Shown here piece after piece: positions 10,977-20,325 of a DNA stretch of 29,081 nucleotides. Under the pieces are notes generated by a model, which worked only from the letters and a program-made list of their open reading frames with translations, was not told the origin of the DNA and did no database searches. Within the stretch, counting starts at the first letter, position 1, and every line of letters starts with the position of its first letter. Origin of the DNA: Chara braunii (taxonomy: Eukaryota; Streptophyta; Charophyceae; Charales; Characeae); NCBI GenBank assembly GCA_003427395.1, contig BFEA01000288.1:1429916-1458996 (forward strand), given 5' to 3'. The translations under genes were made by a program, and so were the position numbers.

Positions 10977-11367
10977 NNNNNNNNNNNNNNNNNNNNNNNN
11001 NNNNNNNNNNNNNNNNNNNNNNNNNNNNNNNNNNNNNNNNNNNNNNNNNNNNNNNNNNNNNNNNNNNNNNNNNNNNNNNNNNNNNNNNNNNNNNNNNNNN
11101 NNNNNNNNNNNNNNNNNNNNNNNNNNNNNNNNNNNNNNNNNNNNNNNNNNNNNNNNNNNNNNNNNNNNNNNNNNNNNNNNNNNNNNNNNNNNNNNNNNNN
11201 NNNNNNNNNNNNNNNNNNNNNNNNNNNNNNNNNNNNNNNNNNNNNNNNNNNNNNNNNNNNNNNNNNNNNNNNNNNNNNNNNNNNNNNNNNNNNNNNNNNN
11301 NNNNNNNNNNNNNNNNNNNNNNNNNNNNNNNNNNNNNNNNNNNNNNNNNNNNNNNNNNNNNNNNNNN
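10977..11367. other. Assembly gap (391 N)
   Basis: The gap interrupts the tail of M2. Its flanks are very GC-rich: GGGCCC/CCCGGG runs to the left (10954-10976) and a 22-base minisatellite to the right. Such sequence is hard to assemble, so the stated gap length may be unreliable. Confidence 0.98.
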
Positions 11368-11411
11368 GGGGGTCGGGTGTCGGGGGTGCAGGGGTCGGGT
11401 GTCGGGGGCCG
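11368..11411. repeat. GC-rich minisatellite at the gap edge
   Basis: About two copies of a 22-base unit beginning GGGGTCGGGTGTCGGGGG run into the N gap. The unit is absent from the plus-strand array copies, so it looks like an insertion or expansion private to M2. Confidence 0.85.
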
Positions 11412-12501
11412 ACGCCTGCAGCCTGCGAACTAGTGGCCACAACAATGACATCAACAGCAGCTTGCGGATCATCCTCGGCAACTTCTGCTACGCTTCTCAT
11501 AATACCAGGAGCACCCTCAACCCAGGGGGGTGCATTTCTTTCCCTTTCTAAAGCAAGTGCCTCCTCCAAATCACGGACCTTGGTCAACAGTGCCCTCTTG
11601 CTGCCAGCTCGGATTGTCTCTAACTGACGTACCCGTTTGTCTCCCGCCCCTTTCAAACACCTCCGCAGTACACACATTTTTCTCTTCAGCTTATGTATTT
11701 GTGCATCTTTTCCGTCGTCTCGCCTTTACCGACTCACTTTCACCATCTCCAAGCGCGAACCGTTCTTCTCCACGCAAGCACGCAACGTCTCCACTTTTTT
11801 GCAGCCTCACCATCTTTAGCCCTTTCAACAAGCACCAACTTAATTATCCTCTTGGCATCGACGCCATATGTAAGTGTACCTATCGTTTTATGGATCTGGC
11901 TCGCTGCCGGGATCGCACAAAGAATCATCAAGATCCCTACTCCACCTTCAAAGGACCCCTTCAACAACTCTGTGAGCTTACTATCATGGTAGGGAACATG
12001 CGCGTCTCCGGTCACTTGCGCATCCATAACTCGGCGCCACGCTCTCAGAGCTTTATTTGTTGCACATGTCTGCCTGACATCTTCTACGATAGTCGCAGCA
12101 CGCTCTGCACTCTCACTTCCTGCCATGTCGACTATTATCAACTTCCCGTTGACCTCAGGGATCCTCAAGATCAGCATGTCGTGGCTTCTTGAGCTTCTAC
12201 GGTTGAGCTTTGTACAGGCCTGCACATGCCGTTGAATTCCACGCTCGATTGCATGCATTAAATTTTTCGGTTCTGATCCAAAGATTCACAAGACCCCTAC
12301 AGCCTCGCCACCCCTCACTTCGACCCCTGTAATCTTCTTCTCTCCTGGGCCTTCTTTTCCTTCGATAGACGTGTTAACGACCACTAGTCTGGCTGCAGAA
12401 CTCGGCGCCAACAAATTATACACCCTCTCATTATAAATTTTCAGAATTGTGGCTTGCACAACGATCGGCCTTAAAGTTTTTACTCTTGGATTCGAAGTGA
12501 G

Positions 12502-12541
12502 GGCCTAAAAGCAAGTCTGACGGCCTAAAAGCAAGTCTGAC
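12502..12541. repeat. 20-bp perfect tandem duplication at the truncated end of M2
   Basis: Two identical, adjacent copies (12502-12521 and 12522-12541) begin GGCCTAAAAG. They sit where homology between M2 and the array units stops on the motor side. Confidence 0.97.
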
Positions 12542-12716
12542 GCCATGTGTCCAACTGATCGATGATGAGGACGAAAGCCAATAGAGTCACCCAGCTGCGA
12601 GGCCGTTCCACGACCTGTCATAATATTAATGTGAGAGACGAAAGATGAAGTTTGTCCCTCTCTAGAGTACGAAACGCTTCCCCCTTCCATGACGAGCACT
12701 CTAGAGCTTCTAAAAC
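12505..12716 (-). other. Possible upstream exon of M2 with a 3' splice-site-like start
   Basis: On the minus strand a T-run followed by CCGTTGATTGCAG ends at 12717, a good match to a plant 3' splice site, and an open frame of about 70 codons follows down to 12505. Its product (with 'VLVMEGGSVSYSREGQTSSF') is not recognisable as kinesin and holds no GxxxxGK[ST]. It could be an exon of the gene M2 derives from, or chance. Confidence 0.25.
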
Positions 12717-13030
12717 CTGCAATCAACGGAAAAAAAAAACATGAAAAAACGAGATAAGCATCAAAATGAATTATTGAACCTGGATCAACCCGGGCCTAAT
12801 ATTCATTCAAATTGACGCATAATTTAAATCAGCTCGAAGCATCCGTACCCCAAAGTACACATCAGTAGAGGTGAAACACCAACTGCTCCACAAAATCAAG
12901 AATACCACCAACGAAACAAAAACGAACCGCTTCAACCAACCTGTGCTATGAGATCCAATTAACAATAACACCAAAGCTTGCGTGACAGAGAGCAAGCTAA
13001 TCACTATGGAATCAAAAACCTTCAGATGGA
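12717..13030. other. Spacer, A-rich, no gene seen
   Basis: Starts with a poly-A run at 12731-12739 on the plus strand. Antisense open frames here are rich in Leu, Val and Phe because of base composition. None is supported as a gene. Confidence 0.5.
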
Positions 13031-14140
13031 AAGAGACAAGCAAGGCAGGGAAGCACAAAATAGAGCGGGGATAAAAGGGGGGAGGGGAAGAGGAGTTAAG
13101 GGAGCCTAAGAGGTGAGCACGGAGAGACAGTAACCGGGTAAAGCAAGGTCAGGGCGTAAGCGCAAAGAAAGGCTATGAAGAGTAGGGAAACAATGCAAGA
13201 GGAGAGAGATAAAGAGACCAAGAAGCGCCATCATGATAAGCATAAAAAAAAGGGAAATAGTGACACGAGAGAGAAAGGGAGGTAGAAAAACAAAATATAA
13301 TAGTGAAAACGAAGTCACATAGACTCGATGTCAAAAAAGGAGGGCAAGGGGGTGCCGGTGAAGGGATATGAGGGGATAGGACGGAAGGGGGGACACGAGG
13401 CACCAAAAAGGTAGAAAATAAGACGTAAGCAAAGAAAGTCTGACGAAGAATATAAATGTGAGGTGAAGGAAAAGCAATTGGAGAAAAGAAACATATAAGC
13501 GTGGAAGACAAGTCAGAAGCCGAGAAACGAGAAAGTGTTGACTGAGAGACTGGGCAAGACACCCGAGGATCAGACGAACAAGAAAAAGGAAGAGGACCAG
13601 GCCGAAAAAATGAGGCAAGGGAAAACACAGGGGGGAAGGGTGAGAGAATGGTCGAGATGGGAGCTAGGAGGGAACATGGATAAAAACTAGATCCGGAAAA
13701 AAACACACATGGAAGAGGAGACGCGAAGGAAGGGTCCAGCGAGACAGGAAAAGTATGAAGGGCGGAAGGGGGAAAGTGAGCAAGTGACATAGGAATAAAA
13801 GGAAGCAATAGAGATAGAGAAGTAGAAAGACAAAAAATTGGATGGAGAAAACTTTGACGAAGGATAATGATATGCGAGGATAAAACAAACAAACGAGAGA
13901 GAGACACAGAGGGGAGAAAGACATTGAGGAAGACAACAGAAGCGGCGAAATGAACTATCAACAAGAAAGGAAAACAAGATGAAGGAAGGAAATGGGGCTG
14001 GGCAAAAGTGAAACAGACGCCCAACCTTTAATGAAGTGCAATATTTTCTTATTGACATAAAAAGAATGACACGAACAAGGCGGAAGCAAGACAGAAGGGG
14101 GAACCGAGACGCACGGAGGGGGAGCCAGCACTCGTCCGAG
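13031..14140. repeat. Long purine-rich (plus strand) low-complexity region
   Basis: For about 1.1 kb the plus strand is dominated by A and G without being a simple microsatellite. Motifs such as GTAGAAA followed by A/G-rich DNA (13277, 13406, 13821) and GACGAAG followed by ATAAT or ATATAA (13443, 13856) recur at irregular distances, so it is probably a decayed tandem repeat. The composition opens long antisense frames (for example 13173-14024) made mostly of Ser, Phe, Leu and Pro, which I regard as artefacts. It separates the minus-strand kinesin copies from the plus-strand array. Confidence 0.75.
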
Positions 14141-14148
14141 AGTCCGCA

Positions 14149-16318
14149 CAAGGGCGAGGCTATCGGGGTCTTGTGCATCTCTTGCTAAACGAAGCCTTGG
14201 TGAAGGGGTGTTGAGTGAAGTGTTCGCTAATGAAAGCAATGGAGGGCCCAATCCAAGAGTGAAAAGACCCATCATTGTGAAAGCCACTGTTCTGTAAATT
14301 TATAATGAGAGGGCGATAGGGTGAGGCTATTAGGATCTTGTGCACCTCTTGCTAAACAAAGCATTGGTGGAGGGGTACTGAGTGAAGTGTTTGCTAATGG
14401 AAACAATAGAGAGCCCTATTCAAGAGTGAAAAGGTAGATCCTTGTGGAAGTCACGGTTCTAGAAATTTATAATGAGAGGGTGTATGATCTGCTGGCTCCG
14501 ATTTCTGCATCCGAACCGGCGGTCGGTAACGCATCCATCAAGGGAAGCTAAGGCCGAGGAGGCAAGAAAATTACTTGGGTTGAAGTGAGGGGTAGCGAGG
14601 TTGTCAGGGTCTTGTGCATCTTTGGATTGGAGTTGAACAATTTGATATGTGCAATCGAGTGTGGAATTCGACGACACTTGCAGGCCTGCACAAAGTTCAA
14701 CCGTAGAAACTCAAGAAGCCACTGTATGCTGATCTTGAGGATCCCTTAGATCAGCCGAAAGTGCAGAGCGTACTGCGGTTACCGTACAACAGGTCAGGCA
14801 GACATGTGCGATAAACAAAACTCTGAGAGCGTGGCGTCGAGTCGTGGATGCGACGGTGACTCGAAACACGTACGTTCCCTAGCGTGAAAGTAAGCTTACG
14901 AAGTTGCTGAGGAGGTCCTTTAAAGATGGAGGAGGGATCTTCACGATTCTTTGCGCGAGCCCGACAGCAAGTCAGATCCATGAAACGATAGGTACACTAA
15001 CATTTGGCACGAAGGTCAAGCGGATAATTAAGTCTGTGCTTCTTGAAAGAGCCAAAGGTGGTGAGGCTGCAAAAGAAGTGAAGATGTTGTATGCCTGCAT
15101 AGAGAAGAACGGTTCTCACTTGAAGATGATGAAAGTGAGCTAGGAGAGACAAGATAGTGAAAAACATGCACAAATACACGAGTTGAAGAGAAAAATTTGT
15201 GTACTGCGGAGGTGGGAGACAAACGGGTGCAGCAGTTAAAGACGATCCGAGATGGCTGAAAGAGGGCACTATTGACCGAGGTTCGTGACTTGGAGGAGAC
15301 ACTTACTTTAAAAAAGAGAAAAAATGCACTCCTCCGGGTTGAGGATGCTCCTAGTATTCTGAGAGGTGTAGAGGAAGTTACGGAGAATGGTCCGCACACT
15401 CCTGTTGATGCCCTCATTGAGGCCAGTAGTTCGTAGACTGCAGGTGATTCGACAAAGGTGGAGAATACACCAGAAGAGAAAATCTCTTCAGTGTTGGAGA
15501 AGGTGCAAGTAACAGAACCGTCGGCGGACTGTCTATTGACAACATGTTCCGCTGAGGGAGGATCCCTTCAGTGCGACATGAGATGTGAGTTGTGGAGCCG
15601 TTGGTTGACTCAGTACCACATGTGGTCCCGGACGAGGCCGCGTGTCCACGGGTCCCGACAGATAATGAATTACTAGTATAAGCAACAACAGTACCAACAG
15701 GCAGTACGAGAGGTTATGAAGATTGCAGGTTTTCAAATAAATCTAGTATCCTCTGTAGGTACGAAAGCATAGTCCACCATAACGAGTGTGGAATTGTCAG
15801 CTCACACGATAGACATGCTCGTTCAATCTACTGTAACAGGTGTGACAGCACAATCTTAGGGCAAGCGTAGAGAAATGTCATTTGTCAGCAATGATGGAGA
15901 TATGACATCATCAACACATATGCAAATGTCTATGTTTTTTAAAGCAGAAGTGGCATTTTCCCTAAAGCAGTGGGCACGTCAATGCATTACAATGGTATGT
16001 AGGATGGAGACGAAGTCCATCTCAAAATCGATCAGCAAGAGGTTTATTATGAGCCGTATCGTACTAATTATTATCCAGTTTTGACACCCATCACGAAAGT
16101 GAGCGAGGAGTTTTCAAGATGTGGAATTCTCTACAAGTATTGCACAGTGGGACGATGATAATTTAGATTCGGTATCTAATCAATGCGGTGATCAGACCCT
16201 TCCTGCAAACATAGATTGCCTTTTCAAAAATGAGGACGAGGAGAGGAAAGAAGTTGCGTTTCCAAATGGGAAGGAAGCCAATGTCAAGGAAAAGGAACAA
16301 CACATGCTCTCATTTCAA
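14149..16318 (+). pseudogene. U1: first unit of the kinesin-derived tandem array
   Basis: Begins with about two and a half copies of a 167-bp block (14149-14240, then 14240-14406, then the motor copy from 14407). The motor reads 'IYNERVYDLLAP', then 'HLQACTKFNRRNSRSH' (switch I at 14699-14722). About 30 bases that would encode switch II (DMAGSE) are deleted in this unit only. 'P(stop)RESKLTKLLR' (TAG at 14880-14882) and 'TILCASPTASQIHETIGTL' follow. The helical stretch breaks frame near 15210 where about 13 bases present in M2 are missing, then continues 'TEVRDLEETLTL'. Stops follow at 15434-15436 and 15679-15681. U1 keeps CAG (Gln) at 14681-14683, where U2-U6 have TAA, so it is the least derived unit at that site. 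It has no P-loop. Confidence 0.88.
14240..14573 (+). repeat. 167-bp internal duplication of the array unit (U1 example)
   Basis: The segment starting TGGAGGGCCCAATCC appears twice at a 167-base period in U1 (14240, 14407), U3 (18151, 18318), U4 (20326, 20493), U5 (22420, 22587) and U6 (24559, 24726). The first copy of each pair is a recombinant. It starts like the 'KIYNER' region, then jumps to sequence matching the downstream 'GEVVGVLCI' region, and then returns to the sequence preceding the motor. Confidence 0.85.
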
Positions 16319-18150
16319 GGCTCAACAGGCTTACAAACGTTGTCCAATTCCAAACGTTGTACAGCAAACGTTGTACGTTGTACAGGCTTACAAACGTTGT
16401 ACAAACGTTCATGCCTTGTCGGTCGAGTGTGGAATTGGACAACGTTTGTAAGCCTGTACAAGGCTCAACCGTAGAAGCTCAAGAAGCCACTGCATGCTGA
16501 TCTTGAAGATCCCTAAGGTCGACCGACAGTTGACAATAGTCGACATGGCATGAAGCGAGAGTACAGAGCCTGCTGCGATTACCGTAGAAAAGGTCGAGTA
16601 GACATGTGTGATAAACAAAGCTCTTAAAGCGCGGCGTTGAGTCGTGGATGCGAAGGTGATTCGAGACGCGCACGTTCCCTAGCGTGACAGTAAGCTTACA
16701 AAGTCGTTGAGGGGGTCTTTTAAAGGTGGATGAGGGATCTTCATGATTCTTTGTGCGGGCCCGACAGCAAGCCAGCTCCATGAAACGATAGGTACGCTGA
16801 CATGTGGCGCCAAGCTCAACCGGATAATTAAGCCAATGCTTCTTGAAAAGGCCAAACGTAGTGAGGCTGCAAAAGAAGTGGAGACGTGTGCTTGCATAGA
16901 GAAAAATGGTTCTCACTTGGAGATGATGAAAGTGAGCCTAGAGAGACTAGATAGTAAAAGGATTCACAAATATGCGAGTTGAAGAGAAACATTTGTGTAC
17001 CACGAAGGAGGGAGACAAACGGGTGCAGAAGATAAAGACGATCCGAGATGGTTGCGAGAAGGCACTATTGACCAAGGTTCGTGACTTGGAGGAGGCACTT
17101 AATTTAGAAAGGGGAAGAAATGCGCTCCTCCGGGCTGAGGATGCTCCTAGTATTCTGAGAGGTGTAGAGGAAGTTACCGAGGATGGTCCGCAGACTCCTG
17201 TTGATGCCCTCGTTGGGGCCAGCAGTTCGTAGACTGCATGTGATTCGACAGAGGTGGAGAATACCCTAGAAGAGAAAATCTCTTCAGTGTTGGAAGTGGA
17301 ACAAGTAACAAAACGGTCGGCGGACTGTCTATTGACCACATGTTCCGCTGAGGGAGGATCCCTTCACTGCGAGATGAGATGCGAGTTGTGGAGTTGTTGG
17401 TGGACTCAGTACCACATGTGGTCCCGGACTTGGCCTCGTGTCCATGGGTCTCGACAAATAATGAATTACTAGTATAAGTAACAACAATAGCAGTAGGCAG
17501 CACGAGAGGTTATGAAGATTGCAGGTTTTCAAAGAAATCTAGTATCCTCTATAGGTACGAAAATATAGTCCACCATAATGAGTGTGGAATTGTCAGCCCA
17601 CACGATAGACATGCTCGTCCAATCTATTGTAACAGGTGTGACAGCATAATCTTAGGGCAAGCGTAGATAAATGTCATTTGCCAGCAATGATGCAGATATG
17701 GCATCATCAATACATATGCAAATGTCTATATTTTTTAAAGTGGAAACCGCGTTTTCCCTAAAGAAGTGAACACGTCAATGCATTACAATGGTCTGTAAGA
17801 TTGAGATGAAGTCCATCTGGAAATCGATAAGCAAGAGGTCTATTATGAGCCGTGTCGAACCAATTATTATCCAGTTTTGACACCCATCACGAAAGTCAGC
17901 GGGACGATGATGATTTGGATTCGGTATCTAATCAATGTGGTGATCAGACCCTTCCTGCCAACATAGATTGTCTTGTCAAGAACGAGGATGAGGAGAGGAA
18001 AGAAGTTGAAGTTGCGTTTCCGAATGGGAAGGAAGCCAATGTCGAGGAAAAGGAACAACATGTGCTCTCATTTCGAAACGACATTCAAAGGAAGGAAGGG
18101 GGCGTTCCATTATTGCAAATGTCGAGAATGTCGAGGAAAAGCTACAACAA
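16319..18150 (+). pseudogene. U2: second array unit, 5' part rearranged
   Basis: The 167-bp block and the 'IYNERVYDLL' segment are absent. Instead 16319-16430 holds shuffled short repeats and one arm of an inverted repeat, which explains why this unit is about 300 bases shorter than the others. From 16427 it follows the array consensus: TAA at 16449-16451, 'NRRSSRSH', switch II as 'VDMA(stop)SES', TAG at 16680-16682 in the VPxxDSKLT motif, 'MILCAGPTASQLHETIGTL', the coiled-coil frame break near 17010, and a stop at 17230-17232. The tail lacks about 43 bases after 'ITKVS' (near 17902), a deletion shared only with U5. 'LLEKAK' resembles U4 (LLEKTK). Confidence 0.86.
16325..16457. repeat. 27-bp perfect inverted repeat with short-repeat loop at the U1/U2 junction
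   Basis: 16325-16351 is the exact reverse complement of 16431-16457. The 79-base spacer holds several copies of AAACGTTGTAC and a direct copy of the first arm's start (16383-16402). The right arm is normal unit sequence, so the left arm is an inverted copy inserted at the junction. Confidence 0.93.
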
Positions 18151-20325
18151 TGGAGGGCCCAATCTGAGAGTGAAAAGACAGATCTTTGAGGAAGCCACGG
18201 TTCAGGAAAATTATAATGATAGGGCGAAAGGGCATGGTTGTCAGGGTCTTGTGCATCTCTTGCTAAACGAAGTCTTGGTGGAGGGGTGCAGAGTGAAGTG
18301 CTCTCTAATGGAAGCAATGGAGGGCCCAGCCCGAGATTAAAAAGGTTGATCGTTATGAAAGAGATGGTTCTGAAAATTTATAATGAGAGGGTATATGATC
18401 TGTTGGCTCCGAGTTCTGCAGTCGAACCTACGATCGGTAACGCGTCTATCAAGGGAAGGGAAGGTCGAGGATGCGAGAAAGTTACTCGGGTCGAAGTGAG
18501 CGGTGGCGAATTTGTCGGGGTCTTGTGCATCCCTGGATCGGAGCCGAAGAATTTGATGTGTGCAATCGAGTGTGGAATTCGACAACGCTTGTAAGCCTGT
18601 ACAAAGCTCAACTGTAGAAGCTCAAGAAGCCATTGCATGTTGATCTCGAGGATCCTTAAGGTCAACCGACAGTTGACAATAATCGACATGGCAGGAAGAG
18701 AGAGTACAGAGCGTGCTGCGATTACCGTAGAAAAGGTCGAGCAGACATGTGTGATAAACAAAGCTGTGAGAGCGTGGCGCCGAGTCGTGGACACGAAGGT
18801 GATTTGAGACGCACACGTTCCCTAGCGTGACAGTAAGTTTACGAAGTTGCTGAGGGGGTCCTTTAAAGGTGGAGGAGGGATCTTCATGATTCTTTGTGCG
18901 AGCCCAGCACCAAGCCAAATCCATGAAACGATAGGTACACTGACATGTGGCGCCAAGATCAAGCGGATAATTAAGTCGGTGCTTCTTGAAAGTGCGAAAG
19001 GTGGTGAGGCTGCAAAAGAAGTGGAGACGTTGTATGCTTGCATAGAAAATAACAGTTTTCACTTGGAGATCATGAAAGTGAGCCGGGAGAGACTAGATAG
19101 TGAAAATGATGCACAAATACGCGAGTTGAAGAAAAAAATTTGTGTACTGCGGAGGTGGGAGATAAACGGGTGCAACAGTTAAAGACGATCCGAGATGGCT
19201 GTGAGAGGGCACTGTTGATCAAGGTATGTGACTTGGAGGAGACACTTACTTTAGAAAGGGAAAAAAATGCGCTCCTCCAGGCTGAGGATGCTCCTAGTAT
19301 TTTGAGAGGTGTAGAGGAAGTTATCGAGGATGATCTGCAGACTCCTGTTGATGCCCTCGTTAGGGTCAGCAGTTCGTAGACTGCAGGTGATTCAACAGAG
19401 GTGGAGAATTCCCCAGAAGAGAAAATCTCTTCAGTGTTGGAGGAGGTGCAAGTAACAGAACCGTCAGCGGACTGTCTATTGACCACATGTTCCACTGAGG
19501 GAGGATCCCTTCAGTGCGAGATGAGATGCGAGTTGTGGAGCCGTTGGTGGACTTAGAAGTCTCGGACTTGGTCGTGTGTCCATGGGTCCCGAAAGATAAT
19601 GGATTACTAGTATAAGCAACATCAGTAGTAGCAGGAAGCACGAGAGGTTATGAAGATTGCAGGTTTTCAAAGAAATCTAGTATCCTCTATAGGTACCAAA
19701 ACATAGTCCACCATAACGAGCGTGGAATTGTCAGCTCACACGATAGACATGCTCGTCCAATGTACTGCAACAGGTGTGACAACACAATCTTAGGAAAAGC
19801 GTAAAAAAAAGTCATTTGCCAGCAATGATGCAGATATGGCATCATCAACACATATGCAAATGTCTATGTTTTTTAAAGTGGAAGTGACGTTTTCTCTAAA
19901 GCAGTGGACACGTCAATGCATTACAATGGTATGTAGGATGGAGGCGAAGTCCATCTGGAAATCGATCAGCAAGAGGTCTATTATGAGCCGTGTCGAACTA
20001 ATTATTATCCAGTTTTGACACCCATGACGAAAGTGAGCGAGGAGTTTGAAGATGCGGAATTCTCTTCAAGGATTGCACAACGGGACGATGATTATTTGGA
20101 TTCGGTATTTAATCAATGAGGTGATCAGACCCTTCCTGCCGACATAGATTATCTTGTGAAGAATGAGGACGAGAAAAGGAAAGAAGTTGCGTTTCCGAAT
20201 GGAAAGGAAGCCAATGTGGATGAAGAGGAACAACACGTGCTCTCATTTCGACGCGGCGTTCCAAGGAGGGAGGGGGGCGTTCCATTATTGCAAATGTTGA
20301 AAATGTCGAAGAAAAGGTGCAGCAA
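18151..20325 (+). pseudogene. U3: third array unit
   Basis: Complete unit. The 167-bp block at 18151-18317 is followed by the motor copy 'GGPSPRLKRLIV...LKIYNERVYDLLAPSS', then 'VLCIPGSEPKNLMCAIECG'. The 'PGSEPKN' state agrees with M2 (FGSEPKN), so it is ancestral. Stops lie at 18592-18594 (TAA), 18823-18825 (TAG) and 19377-19379 (TAG). Switch II reads 'IDMAGRES', the only array copy that keeps the Gly but with the following Ser changed to Arg. The helical stretch 'SVLLESAKGGEAAKEVETL' shares LLES with U6 alone. The tail continues 'KVSEEFEDAEFSSRIAQRDDD' and 'LPADIDYLVKNEDEKRKEV' (read across frame breaks) before joining U4. Confidence 0.9.

Larger units (their letters stand above)
10501..12500 (-). 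pseudogene. M2: best-preserved kinesin-like pseudogene (KIN-10A-like motor and tail)
   Basis: Read on the minus strand this is a kinesin motor fragment followed by a coiled coil and tail. Motifs in order: 'ILKIYNERVYNLL'; 'NRRSSRSH' (switch I, canonical NxxSSRSH); 'IIVDMAGSES' (switch II, DxAGSE intact); 'VPYHDSKLTELL'; 'LMILCAIP...HKTIGTLTYG'. A charged helical stretch ('LETIRAGSKRALLTKVRDLE') follows, and a tail ends 'SMLNKNQQMRS' with a TAG at 10501-10503. From memory the ILCASP-HKT-YGAKAK layout is closest to plant KIN-10A (PAKRP2), which acts on phragmoplast microtubules. Defects: no P-loop (the motor is truncated at its N-terminus), a TGA at 12286-12288, a one-base deletion near 11795, and an N gap. 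No intron interrupts the motor part, which suggests an intron-poor or retrocopied origin. An expressed fragment cannot be excluded. Confidence 0.88.

Noticed and set aside
10523-11551. Plus-strand open frame of 342 codons
   Set aside because: Much of its length is the N gap, and it is antisense to M2, whose minus-strand reading carries the recognisable tail.
13173-14024. 283-codon antisense open frame, hydrophobic
   Set aside because: It lies in purine-rich DNA whose complement is poor in stop codons and encodes mostly Ser, Phe, Leu and Pro. Overlapping frames on the same strand are also open, so composition explains it.
18238-18300. 'GSCASLAKRSLGGG' as a degenerate kinesin P-loop before the IYNERVYDLL segment
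   Set aside because: Spacing to the IYNE motif is roughly plausible, but no GxxxxGK[ST] is present. The first part matches a duplicated downstream segment, so it is more likely a recombination product.
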